Shown here: one piece after another, positions 46,596 through 54,949 of the stretch
Layout: every line of letters begins with the position of its first letter
Position numbering within the stretch: the stretch's first letter is position 1
Assembly: GCA_020026435.1 (NCBI GenBank)
Contig: JAHHQK010000003.1
Location: 62,001-126,000 of the forward strand
Length of the DNA stretch: 64,000 nt
Direction: 5' to 3'
Source of the DNA: Alistipes sp.
GTDB lineage: Bacteria; Bacteroidota; Bacteroidia; Bacteroidales; Rikenellaceae
Program-made: the position numbers and the translations under genes
The notes under the pieces: generated by a model
What the model saw: only the letters and a program-made list of their open reading frames with translations
The model's database searches: none
What the model was told of the DNA's origin: nothing

Positions 46596-47441
46596 CTATT
46601 TTGTCGAATGGCGGTACTCTGAAGGCGACATGCCCGTCTGCTTTTTGAAGTAGCGGCCCAGGTAGGACTGGTCGGGGAAGTGGAGCCGGAAGGCGATCTC
46701 CTGGATCGAGAGGTCGGTCGAGCGGAGCAGGATCTTGATCTCCAGCACCACCGATCGGTCGATGAACTCCTTGGCCGAAGAACGGGTCACGTTGCGGACA
46801 ATGGTCGAGAGGTAACGGGGCGAGATGCACAGCAGGTCGGCATAGAACGACACCTCGCGCTGCTGCTGGCAGTGGTCGTGGACGAGCGACGCGAAGCGCT
46901 GGAAAAGTTCCGTGCGGCGGGTCGAATTGCCGGCCTGATCCTTGGTCGGGGCGAACCGCTGCTGCTTGTCGTAAAGCTCCATGAAGACATTCTGCAGGCG
47001 GTTCTTGGTGATCGTGTTGCGGAAGATGTTCTGTCGGTCGTGGTAGGTGTAGGCCGCCACCTCGAGCCACTTGGCCGCGCTCTCCACATTGCGGCGCGGA
47101 GGGCGGGAGATGGGGTGCTCGAGCAGCCCCTGGAAAAACGAGGGGGAGAGACCCCGTCTTGCCTCGATGAAAAGATCCCGCGAGAAGGCGAAATAGGTCA
47201 TCGAGAAATCCTGAGTGCGCTCCGTGAGCAGAAACATCGACTCGGGCAGTAACAGGCAGAGTGTGTTGGGCTCCAGCGTGCCGTGGTACTGATCGATGGT
47301 GACCTCGGCCTGTCCGCTGCGGCAGAAGAAAATGGCCCCACAGGCACATCGACAGGCGAAATTGTCGAAGTAGGCGAAATCGGATTCGCCGACCTGGAAT
47401 TGTTCCCCTTGGGGAAGCTGAAGCGGATTAGTCAGAGTCAT
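46596..47441 (-). CDS. AraC-family transcriptional regulator
   Basis: I prefer the start at 47441 (281 residues, MTLTNPLQLPQGEQF) over 47462. The N-terminal 150 residues form a cupin-like sensor region; the last 100 have two helix-turn-helix units typical of AraC (YADLLCISPRYLSTIVRNVT, then IQEIAFRLHFPDQSYLGRYF and the family end MSPSEYR). It is divergent from the RND efflux operon across a 158-base gap, so it likely controls that operon. The inducer is unknown. Confidence 0.92.
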   Translation of the reverse strand: MTLTNPLQLPQGEQFQVGESDFAYFDNFACRCACGAIFFCRSGQAEVTIDQYHGTLEPNTLCLLLPESMFLLTERTQDFSMTYFAFSRDLFIEARRGLSPSFFQGLLEHPISRPPRRNVESAAKWLEVAAYTYHDRQNIFRNTITKNRLQNVFMELYDKQQRFAPTKDQAGNSTRRTELFQRFASLVHDHCQQQREVSFYADLLCISPRYLSTIVRNVTRSSAKEFIDRSVVLEIKILLRSTDLSIQEIAFRLHFPDQSYLGRYFKKQTGMSPSEYRHSTK

Positions 47442-47511
47442 GGTTCTATTATTTTTGAACAAAAGTAGCTTAAATTTCCGTAATTGAATCTGTTTGTTCC
47501 GAAAAGTACCA

Positions 47512-47562
47512 ACAATGTTCGCAATATTGTCGGCCTAATCCCCGTTTTCATAGGTACTTTTG
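47512..47562 (+). promoter_or_regulatory. RND operon promoter core with nearby inverted repeat
   Basis: TACTTTTG (47555-47562) fits TAnnTTTG for the efflux operon; no good -33 is seen, which is common where an activator is needed. ACAAT-N9-ATTGT (47512-47530) sits 24 bases upstream and could be an operator for the divergent AraC protein, though a 5-bp half-site is weak evidence. Confidence 0.4.
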
Positions 47563-47599
47563 TGTGCAAAAGTTATTTAGTGTAAATTTAATGAGGATT

Positions 47600-48751
47600 A
47601 TGAAGCAAAATTTTGTTAAAGCAGCCGTTTTGGCCTGCTCGCTTTCCGTCATTTCGTGTGCTGAGGCACCGCGGGGAATGGCTCCCGGTGAGTACGCCGT
47701 GATGACCGTGGAGCCGACCGACCGGGAGGTGCCGACCTACTATTCGGCAGCCATTCGTGGTCGTCAGGACATCGACATTTTCCCCCAGGTGGCGGGAACG
47801 ATCTCGAAACAGTGTGTTTCGGAGGGAGAGCGTGTGACCCCGGGTCAGGCGTTGTACATCATCGACCAGGTTCCCTACAAGGCCGCGCTGAGAACGGCCG
47901 AGGCCAATGTCGAGGTGGCCAAAGCCGCAGTGGCTACGGCCGAATTGGTCCACAAGAGCAAGAAAGAACTTTTTGAAAAGGAGGTGATCTCGGAGTTCGA
48001 GCTTACTACTTCCCAAAATAACCTGCTGACGGCCAGGGCCCAGCTGGCTCAGGCCGAGGCCCAGAGGGTCAATGCCGCCAACAACCTCTCCTATACGGTG
48101 GTCAAGTCGCCCGCCCGCGGTGTCGTGGGTGTGCTGCCTTACCGTGTGGGTGCTTTGGTGAGCGCTTCGATGCGCCAGCCGCTGACGACCGTTTCCGACA
48201 ATTCGGAGATGCACGTCTACTTCTCGATGTCGGAGAACAACTTCCTCCAGATGTCGCGCACGTACGGTTCGATCGACCGTATGCTCAAGCAGATGCCCGA
48301 CGTGCAGCTGCAGCTCAACGACGGCTCGCTCTACAACGAGGCGGGACGCATCGCTTCGATCAGCGGTGTGATCGACCCCACGACCGGAAGCGTGTCGTTG
48401 CGTGCCGAGTTCCCCAACAAGGGCGGTCTGCTCCACAGCGGCGGCTCGGGTAACATCGTCCTGCCGAACCGCTACGAGGATTGCATCGTGGTGCCGCAGA
48501 CCGCAACTTTCGAGATACAGGACAAGGTGTTCGTATTCAAACTGGTCGACGGCAAGGCCAAATCGGCCATGATCCAGGTGGAGCCGATCACCAACGGCAA
48601 GGAGTATATCGTCACTTCGGGTCTGAAGCCCGGTGAGGTGATCGTTGCCGAGGGCGTCGGTCTGATGCGTGAGGGTACGCCCATCATCGTCAAGGGCGAG
48701 AATGCCGGAAAAGAGCAGGCCGAGGCCGCTCAGAACAAAAAAGAGAACTAA
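47600..48751 (+). CDS. RND efflux periplasmic adaptor lipoprotein
   Basis: The start at 47600 gives 383 residues with lipobox LSVISC; in-frame ATGs at 47564 and 47591 add only a few residues before the signal peptide. The protein follows the MexA/AcrA layout: barrel-sandwich hybrid (DIDIFPQVAGTISKQCVSEG), a helical hairpin (about 95-150), NLSYTVVKSPARGVVGVLPY, beta-barrel and membrane-proximal domains. It links the inner-membrane pump to the outer-membrane channel, both encoded just downstream (spacing 3 bases and 1 base). Confidence 0.94.
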   Translation: MKQNFVKAAVLACSLSVISCAEAPRGMAPGEYAVMTVEPTDREVPTYYSAAIRGRQDIDIFPQVAGTISKQCVSEGERVTPGQALYIIDQVPYKAALRTAEANVEVAKAAVATAELVHKSKKELFEKEVISEFELTTSQNNLLTARAQLAQAEAQRVNAANNLSYTVVKSPARGVVGVLPYRVGALVSASMRQPLTTVSDNSEMHVYFSMSENNFLQMSRTYGSIDRMLKQMPDVQLQLNDGSLYNEAGRIASISGVIDPTTGSVSLRAEFPNKGGLLHSGGSGNIVLPNRYEDCIVVPQTATFEIQDKVFVFKLVDGKAKSAMIQVEPITNGKEYIVTSGLKPGEVIVAEGVGLMREGTPIIVKGENAGKEQAEAAQNKKEN

Positions 48752-48754
48752 TCC

Positions 48755-51700
48755 ATGACACTTAGACATTTTATAGAACGCCCCGTGCTGGCATCGGTCA
48801 TCTCGATTGTGATCGTGATTGCCGGTATCGTGGGTTTGGCGATGCTGCCCGTGGAGCAGTATCCCAATATCGCACCTCCGACGGTGATGGTGCGCGCGGC
48901 CTACCCGGGTGCGAGTGCCGAGACGATTCAGAAATCGGTGATCGTACCTCTGGAGGAGGCCATCAACGGCGTGGAGAACATGATGTACCTCAAGTCGGAT
49001 GCTTCGAATGCAGGTGCCGCCTCCGTGACGATCTATTTCCGCCAGGGTACCGATCCTGATATGGCGGCGGTCAACGTGCAGAACCGTGTGGCTACCGTGA
49101 CGGGTCAGCTGCCGGCCGAGGTGACGCGAATCGGTGTGACGACCTCCAAGCGTCAGACCTCCATGCTGAAGATCTTCTCGCTGACCAGTCCCCACGACAC
49201 CTACGACCAGTTCTTCCTGTCGAACTACATGAAGATCAACATCCAGCCGCGAATCCTGCGTACGCAGGGCGTGGGTGACTTCCTGGTGCTGGGTTCGGAC
49301 TACTCGATGCGTATCTGGATGAAGCCCGATGTGATGGCTCAGTACAAGCTGGTTCCGGCCGACGTCACGTCGGTGCTGGCCGAGCAGAATATCGAGTCGG
49401 CCGTGGGTATGCTGGGTGAGAATTCGGACAATACGTTCCAGTACACGATGAAATACCGCGGTCGCAAGATGACCAGCGAGGAGTTCGGTCAGATCGTCAT
49501 CAAGGCACTGCCCGACGGCGAGATCCTCTACCTGAAGGATGTGGCCGACATCGAGCTGGGTGGTGAAACCTACGCCTATAAAGGTTATACCAACGGTCAT
49601 GAGGGTATCGCGGCCATGGTCTATCAGACGGCCGGTTCCAATGCCACGGAGGTGGTCAACGACATCGACGCCCTGCTGGAGGAGATCAGTGCCGAGCTGC
49701 CCGAGGATATGGAAATCGTTCACTTGCAGAGTGTCAACGACTTCCTTTACGCCTCGATCAACGAGGTGCTGAAAACGCTTATCGAGGCCATTATCCTCGT
49801 GGTGCTGGTGGTGTATGTCTTCTTGCAGGACATCCGCTCGACCCTCGTGCCGACGATCTCGATCCTGGTGGCTCTGATCGGTACGTTTGCCTTCCTGTCG
49901 GTTGCCGGATTCTCGATCAACCTGCTGACGCTGTTCGCCCTGGTGCTGGCGATCGGTACGGTGGTCGATGACGCGATCATCGTGGTCGAGGCCGTGCAGG
50001 CGCGTTTCGATGTGGGATATAAGTCGTCCTATATGGCGACGATCGATGCCATGTCGGGTATCACCTCGGCCATCATCACCTCGACGCTGGTTTTCATGGC
50101 TGTGTTCGTGCCCGTGTCGATGATGGGCGGAACGTCGGGTACGTTCTATACGCAGTTCGGTATCACGATGGCCGTGGCCGTGGGTCTGTCGGCCGTCAAT
50201 GCACTGACGCTTTCTCCGGCCCTGTGTGCCCTGATCATGAAGCCCTATCTGGACGAGAACGGCGAGATGCGCGACAACTTCGCGGCCCGGTTCCGTAAGG
50301 CCTTCAATGCGGCCTTCGGCGTGATGGTCGCCAAGTATAAATACGGTGTGCTGTTCTTCATCAAACGCCGCTGGCTGATGTGGTCGACGCTGGCTCTGGC
50401 CTTTGCGGGTCTGATCCTTTTGATGAACAACACTAAAACGGGTCTTGTGCCCGACGAGGACCTGGGTTCGATCATGGTCAATGTGACAACGGCCCCCGGT
50501 TCGTCGTTGGAGCGTACCCACGAAGTGTTGGAGGAGGCCTCGAAGCGCATGCGTGCCCTGCCCCAGGTGAAAGCCTATATGCAGGTGGCCGGTTACGGTA
50601 TGATGGCTGGACAGGGTTCGTCCTACGGTATGGGTATTATCAAACTGAAGGATTGGGAGGAGCGTACCGGCAAGCAGGATGCCGTGAATGCGGTGATCGG
50701 TCAGATCTACGCCTGCACGGCCGATATCAAGGATGCCCGCGTCTTTGCTGTCGCACCACCCATGATTTCGGGTTACGGTTCGGCTTCGGGATTCGAGATG
50801 TACTTGCAGGATCGTGCCGGAGGCAGCATGAATGACTTCTATAACGTTTACCTGCAGTTTTTGGGCGCACTCAATCAGCGTCCCGAGATTGCCCGTGCCT
50901 ACTCGACCTTCAACATCAACTTCCCGCAGTATATGGTCGACATCGACGCTGCCCGAGCCAAGCGTGCCGGAGTGTCGCCGCAGATGATCCTCTCGACCCT
51001 TTCGGGATTCTACGGAGGTCAGTATGCGTCGAACATCAACCGCTTCTCGAAGGTTTACCGAGTGATGATCCAGGCCGGTCCGAAGTATCGTCTCGATACG
51101 GAGTCGTTGAACAACATCTTCGTGAGAATGCAGAACGGAGAGATGGCTCCCGTGAGCCAGTTCGTGACGCTGACCAAGGTCTACGGTCCGGAGGTTCTGA
51201 ACCGATTCAACATGTATAACTCGATCGGTGTGAACGGTATGGCGGCCGACGGCTATTCGTCGGGTGATGCCATCCGTGCCATCCGCGAGGTGGCGGCCCA
51301 GGTGCTGCCCAAGGGTTACGGCTATGAGTTCGGCGGTATCACCCGCGAGGAGAGCGAGACGACGAGCAACACGGCCATCATCTTCGGAATCTGTATCCTG
51401 TTGATCTACCTCATCCTGAGTGCCCTCTACGAGAGCTTCATCATCCCGTTCGCCGTCATCCTGTCGGTTCCGTGCGGATTGTTGGGTAGCTTTATCTTCG
51501 CCAAGTTCATGGGGCTGGAGAACAACATCTACCTGCAGACGGGTCTGATCATGTTGATCGGTCTGTTGGCCAAGACGGCCATCCTGCTGACGGAGTATGC
51601 GGCGGATCGCCGTGCGGCGGGCATGTCGCTCGTGCAGGCTGCCGTGTCGGCCGCCAAGGTGCGTCTGCGACCGATTCTGATGACCGTCCTGACGATGGTC

Positions 51701-51940
51701 TTCGGTATGATCCCGCTGATCCTGTCGCACGGTGCGGGTGCCAATGGTAACTCGACACTGGGTTCGGGAGTTGTCGGCGGTATGATCATCGGAACGCTGG
51801 CCCTGTTGTTCCTGGTTCCGACGCTGTTCATCGTCTTCCAGACGTTGCAGGAGAAAATCAAACCCGTGGAGTTCAACCCCGATCCCCAATGGTCGGTACG
51901 TGCCGAGATCGAGGAGTGTGAAAAAGAGAAGGAGAAATAA
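48755..51940 (+). CDS. RND efflux pump, HAE1 (AcrB) family
   Basis: The 1061-residue protein has the twelve-segment, two-porter-domain layout of AcrB-type pumps: FIERPVLASVISIVIVIAGI at the start, the proton-relay Asp pair D405-D406 in GTVVDDAIIVVEAVQ, MMGGTSGTFYTQFG and, in the second half, a membrane block with LLAKTAILLTEYAADRR. It exports drugs, bile acids or other lipophilic compounds using proton flow. A 1433-codon open frame on the other strand is only a shadow of this and the adaptor gene. Confidence 0.96.
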   Translation: MTLRHFIERPVLASVISIVIVIAGIVGLAMLPVEQYPNIAPPTVMVRAAYPGASAETIQKSVIVPLEEAINGVENMMYLKSDASNAGAASVTIYFRQGTDPDMAAVNVQNRVATVTGQLPAEVTRIGVTTSKRQTSMLKIFSLTSPHDTYDQFFLSNYMKINIQPRILRTQGVGDFLVLGSDYSMRIWMKPDVMAQYKLVPADVTSVLAEQNIESAVGMLGENSDNTFQYTMKYRGRKMTSEEFGQIVIKALPDGEILYLKDVADIELGGETYAYKGYTNGHEGIAAMVYQTAGSNATEVVNDIDALLEEISAELPEDMEIVHLQSVNDFLYASINEVLKTLIEAIILVVLVVYVFLQDIRSTLVPTISILVALIGTFAFLSVAGFSINLLTLFALVLAIGTVVDDAIIVVEAVQARFDVGYKSSYMATIDAMSGITSAIITSTLVFMAVFVPVSMMGGTSGTFYTQFGITMAVAVGLSAVNALTLSPALCALIMKPYLDENGEMRDNFAARFRKAFNAAFGVMVAKYKYGVLFFIKRRWLMWSTLALAFAGLILLMNNTKTGLVPDEDLGSIMVNVTTAPGSSLERTHEVLEEASKRMRALPQVKAYMQVAGYGMMAGQGSSYGMGIIKLKDWEERTGKQDAVNAVIGQIYACTADIKDARVFAVAPPMISGYGSASGFEMYLQDRAGGSMNDFYNVYLQFLGALNQRPEIARAYSTFNINFPQYMVDIDAARAKRAGVSPQMILSTLSGFYGGQYASNINRFSKVYRVMIQAGPKYRLDTESLNNIFVRMQNGEMAPVSQFVTLTKVYGPEVLNRFNMYNSIGVNGMAADGYSSGDAIRAIREVAAQVLPKGYGYEFGGITREESETTSNTAIIFGICILLIYLILSALYESFIIPFAVILSVPCGLLGSFIFAKFMGLENNIYLQTGLIMLIGLLAKTAILLTEYAADRRAAGMSLVQAAVSAAKVRLRPILMTVLTMVFGMIPLILSHGAGANGNSTLGSGVVGGMIIGTLALLFLVPTLFIVFQTLQEKIKPVEFNPDPQWSVRAEIEECEKEKEK

Positions 51941-51941
51941 A

Positions 51942-53342
51942 ATGAGAAAGATAGCAATGCTGAGTATCGCAATTCTGATGACGAGTTGCGGAATCTACAA
52001 ACCTTACTCCCGTCCCGAAGTGAAGACCGACGGTCTTTACGGTGAGGTGGAGAGCGGGGACACGACCTCGATCGGCAACATGGCCTGGGAGGAGTTCTTC
52101 ACCGACCCCCGTCTGCAGAAACTGATCACACTGGGTCTGGAGCAGAATACCGACATCCAGTCGGCGCAGTGGCGCGTGAAGGAGGCCGAGGCAACGCTCA
52201 AGTCGGCTCGTCTGAGCTACCTGCCGTCGTTCAACCTCGCGCCGCAGGGCAATGTGAGCAGCTTCGACAATTCGCCGGCCGTGAAGACCTATAATATTCC
52301 GGTCACGGCCAGTTGGGAACTGGATATCTTCCATAACATCACCAATGCCAAGCGTAAGGCCAAGGCGCTCTATTCGATGAGCCGCGAGTATGAGCAGGCC
52401 GTGCGCACGCAGCTTATCGCCGGCATCGCCAACCTTTATTATACGTTGTTGATGCTCGACAAGCAGTATGAGGTGAGCCGTGAGACGGCCGAGAAATGGA
52501 ACGAGGGAGTGCGCACGATGCGCGAGTTGAAGAAGGCCGGTCTGACCAACGAGGCCGCCGTCTCGCAGTACGAGGCCAACCGCCTCTCGGTGGAGGCTTC
52601 GCTGCATGACCTGGAGTTCAAGATCCGCCAGGTGGAGAACAGCCTCTCGACGATGCTCAACGAGGCTCCGCATGAGATGGAGCGCGGCGAGATCTTCGAG
52701 CAGGAGTTGCCCGAGGAGATCTCGGTGGGTGTTCCCGTGCAGATGCTCTCGAATCGTCCCGATGTGAGGGCTGCCGAGTATTCGCTCATGCAGGCTTACT
52801 ACGCCACGGCCGTTTCGCGTTCGGCCCTCTATCCGCGCATTACGTTGAACGGTGCCGCCGGATGGACCAACAACAGCGGTATGGGTCTGGTGAATCCCGG
52901 CAAGATCCTGCTTTCGGCCGCCGGTTCGGTGCTGATGCCGATCTTCAACGCCGGAGCCAACCGCGCTCGTCTGAAGATCGCCAAAGCCCAGCAGGAGGAA
53001 GCTCAGCTGGCCTTCCGCCAGGCATTGCTCAATGCCGGAGCCGAGGTCAACAATGCCTTGAAGCAGAGCCAGTCGGCCCGCGCCAAGAACGACCTGCGCA
53101 AGGAGCAGATCCGATCGTTGGAGCGTGCCGTGGAGGCTACTGAGTTGCTGATGCGTCACGGCAGTTCGACCTATCTGGAGGTACTGACGGCCCAGCAGTC
53201 GTTGCTGGGGGCTCGTTTGGCCGAGATCGCCGATCGTTTCGACGAGATCCAGGGTGTCGTAAACCTCTACCATGCCTTGGGCGGAGGCCGCGACCTGGAG
53301 GCCGAGCGTGAGATCGACGAGAAGATGCGTCGCAGCAAATAG
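51942..53342 (+). CDS. TolC-type outer-membrane efflux lipoprotein (NodT family)
   Basis: The start at 51942 (466 residues) lies one base after the pump stop. The signal ends in LMTSCGIYKPYSRPE, a lipoprotein site typical of NodT/OprM channels. Two homologous halves follow, each with long helices (QWRVKEAEATLKSARL..., AQQEEAQLAFRQALL...) and short strand pairs, matching the trimeric TolC barrel. It completes the tripartite pump. A terminator follows. Confidence 0.94.
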   Translation: MRKIAMLSIAILMTSCGIYKPYSRPEVKTDGLYGEVESGDTTSIGNMAWEEFFTDPRLQKLITLGLEQNTDIQSAQWRVKEAEATLKSARLSYLPSFNLAPQGNVSSFDNSPAVKTYNIPVTASWELDIFHNITNAKRKAKALYSMSREYEQAVRTQLIAGIANLYYTLLMLDKQYEVSRETAEKWNEGVRTMRELKKAGLTNEAAVSQYEANRLSVEASLHDLEFKIRQVENSLSTMLNEAPHEMERGEIFEQELPEEISVGVPVQMLSNRPDVRAAEYSLMQAYYATAVSRSALYPRITLNGAAGWTNNSGMGLVNPGKILLSAAGSVLMPIFNAGANRARLKIAKAQQEEAQLAFRQALLNAGAEVNNALKQSQSARAKNDLRKEQIRSLERAVEATELLMRHGSSTYLEVLTAQQSLLGARLAEIADRFDEIQGVVNLYHALGGGRDLEAEREIDEKMRRSK

Positions 53343-53365
53343 TGCGGACGGTCCGCCATGAATTC

Positions 53366-53407
53366 ATGGGGCGACACCTTGAACAGGGTGTCGCCCCATT
53401 TGTTTTT
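53366..53407 (+). terminator. Intrinsic terminator of the RND operon
   Basis: ATGGGGCGACACCTT pairs with AGGGTGTCGCCCCAT (one wobble) around a GAAC-type loop, followed by a T-rich run. It insulates the efflux operon from the methionine leader that follows. Confidence 0.9.
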
Positions 53408-53461
53408 GGAAAAAGTTTAAAAAAAGTGGGGCGAAGGTGTTTAAAATTATTTAAAAATGAC

Positions 53462-53469
53462 TATATTTG
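53462..53469 (+). promoter_or_regulatory. Promoter -7 element of the methionine operon
   Basis: TATATTTG matches TAnnTTTG. A TTTA (53440-53443) 18 bases upstream is a poor -33. The transcript would start near 53476, about 28 bases before the leader ATG and 187 bases before metY. Confidence 0.65.
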
Positions 53470-53503
53470 CATCACACGTTAAACGAAAATAGAGACAGAA
53501 GCT

Positions 53504-53578
53504 ATGTCGCAACTCGAGATGTCATACACCATGATGATGCGTTCGATGGATATGTGCAACCGATTTCGCCGGGTGTAG
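53504..53578 (+). CDS. Methionine-rich leader peptide (attenuation control)
   Basis: This 24-codon frame, too short for ordinary gene finding, contains seven Met codons: positions 1, 6, 10, 11, 12, 15 and 17, with three consecutive ATG codons at 53531-53539. Chance would give about half a Met in such a length. It ends with TAG at 53576-53578, 22 bases before an intrinsic terminator and 84 bases before the first methionine gene. The layout copies the leader peptides of his, trp and leu operons, where runs of the cognate codon sense charged tRNA. The ribosome site before it (AGACAGAAG) is weak, as usual in this phylum. Translation has not been shown. Confidence 0.72.
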   Translation: MSQLEMSYTMMMRSMDMCNRFRRV

Positions 53579-53607
53579 CTTTTGTGTGCGCAGAGATATG
53601 ATCCGGC
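53525..53607 (+). promoter_or_regulatory. Candidate attenuator RNA: protector and antiterminator pairings
   Basis: Three pairings compete. Protector: TACACC (53525-53530), just before the Met run, pairs with GGTGTA (53572-53577). Antiterminator: GCCGGGT (53568-53574) pairs with ATCCGGC (53601-53607), seven pairs with one G-T. Terminator: 53601-53609 with 53615-53623. The protector uses part of the antiterminator strand, and the antiterminator uses the 5' side of the terminator. A ribosome stalled on ATG codons at 53531-53554 would break the protector and free the antiterminator; one reaching the stop at 53576 would cover it, so the terminator forms. Pairings are read by eye; energies were not computed. 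Confidence 0.6.
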
Positions 53608-53632
53608 TTCTTGGAAGTCGGATTTTTTATTG
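53601..53632 (+). terminator. Attenuator terminator upstream of the methionine operon
   Basis: ATCCGGCTT (53601-53609) pairs with AAGTCGGAT (53615-53623; one G-T) around a 5-base loop, followed by TTTTTATT. It lies inside the leader, before any structural gene, and so must be conditional if the operon is expressed from the promoter upstream. Confidence 0.85.
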
Positions 53633-53662
53633 TCCGAAAGAAATTTGTAAAAACATAAAGAG

Positions 53663-54949
53663 ATGAAGAAGAATTCTTATCGTTTCGAGACACTCCAGAT
53701 CCACGCCGGTTTGGATCATACGCCCCAGACCGGATCGCGTGGCGTGGCGATCTATCCCACGGCAGCCTACCGCTTCGAGAGCTGCGACCATGCCGCCCGC
53801 CTGTTCGATCTGAGCGAGGCCGGCAATATCTACACCCGTCTGCAAAACCCCACGACATCGGCCTATGAGGAGCGCATTGCGGCTCTCTACGGAGGAGTGG
53901 GGGCTTTGGCCGTGTCGTCGGGTATGTCGTCGATTTTGGTGACGATCCTTTCGCTAGCCCGGCAGGGCGACAACATCGTGGCCTCGCCGTTTCTTTACGG
54001 CGGAACCTACAACCAGTTCCGTTCGTCGTTGCGCCGCCTGGGTATCGACTGCCGCATTGCCCCTTCGGTTGAGGCCGCGGACTTCGAGCCGCTGATCGAC
54101 GAGCGCACCCGAGCCGTCTATGTCGAGAGCATGGGCAACCCCACGTGTGTGGTCCCCGATCTGGAGGCCATTGCCCGTCTGACGAAGAAATACGATGTGC
54201 CGTTTGTGGTTGACAATACGTTCGGTGCGGGCGGCTACCTGTGCAATCCCTTCGAGTGGGGTGCCGACATCGTGGTCGATTCGGCGACGAAGTGGATCAA
54301 CGGCCACGGTACGGCAATGGGGGGAGTCATCGTCGATGGCGGAACCTACAACTGGTCGAACGGTAAATTCCCCCAGATCGACGGACCTTCGGAGGGCTAT
54401 CACGGATTGAACCTTCGAGAGACATTCGGTGATGCTGCCTTTATCGTGAAGTGCCGTGTCGACGGATTGCGCGACTTCGGATGCTGTCCCTCGCCGTTTG
54501 ATTCCTATCTGATGATGCTCGGCCTGGAGACCCTCTCCTTGCGTGTGAAGCAGGAGGTGGAGACCACCTGGAAACTGGCCGAATACTGCCGCAATCATCC
54601 CAAGGTGGAGCGGGTGAGCTTCGTGGGCTTCGAGTCGCATCCCAGCTATGAGAATGCCCGCAAATACTACCGTTTCGGTTCGTCGGCCGTCTTTACCGTG
54701 GAGCTGAAGGGTACGCTGGAAAGTACGGTGCGCTTTGTGGAGTCGCTCAAACTGGCCGCCCACATGACGATGATCGGCGACTCGATCACGGTGGTGACGC
54801 ATCCCGCCTCGACGACCCACAAGCAGCTCGGCGAGGCCGATCTCAAGGCCGCGGGTGTGACTCCCACCTTGCTGCGCATCTCGGCCGGACTGGAGAATGC
54901 TGAGGATCTGATCGAGGACTTTGAATGTGCATTTCAACAGGTCGGATAG
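53663..54949 (+). CDS. metY: O-acetylhomoserine sulfhydrylase (MetY-type, Cys/Met PLP enzyme)
   Basis: The 428-residue protein belongs to the Cys/Met metabolism PLP family: GVAIYPTAAYRFES, YTRLQNPTTSAYEERIAALYGG, the PLP lysine K210 in VVDSATKWINGHGTAMGGVI and a C-terminal THKQLGEADLKAAGVTPTLL. The length and LQIHAGLDHTPQTGSRGVAI start point to O-acetylhomoserine aminocarboxypropyltransferase, which makes homocysteine directly from sulfide and O-acetylhomoserine. The adjacent metX gene supplies that substrate. It is the first structural gene after the attenuator. Confidence 0.92.
   Translation: MKKNSYRFETLQIHAGLDHTPQTGSRGVAIYPTAAYRFESCDHAARLFDLSEAGNIYTRLQNPTTSAYEERIAALYGGVGALAVSSGMSSILVTILSLARQGDNIVASPFLYGGTYNQFRSSLRRLGIDCRIAPSVEAADFEPLIDERTRAVYVESMGNPTCVVPDLEAIARLTKKYDVPFVVDNTFGAGGYLCNPFEWGADIVVDSATKWINGHGTAMGGVIVDGGTYNWSNGKFPQIDGPSEGYHGLNLRETFGDAAFIVKCRVDGLRDFGCCPSPFDSYLMMLGLETLSLRVKQEVETTWKLAEYCRNHPKVERVSFVGFESHPSYENARKYYRFGSSAVFTVELKGTLESTVRFVESLKLAAHMTMIGDSITVVTHPASTTHKQLGEADLKAAGVTPTLLRISAGLENAEDLIEDFECAFQQVG

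Noticed and set aside
47588..51889. A 1433-codon open frame on the minus strand
   Set aside because: It lies antisense to the RND adaptor and pump, whose products are full-length and recognisable. The long frame comes from GC-rich codon bias; its translation is His/Arg/Asp-rich without motifs.
53366..53632. A SAM riboswitch upstream of the methionine operon
   Set aside because: I looked for SAM-I and SAM-II type conserved elements and saw none; the Met-rich frame with terminator explains the leader better.
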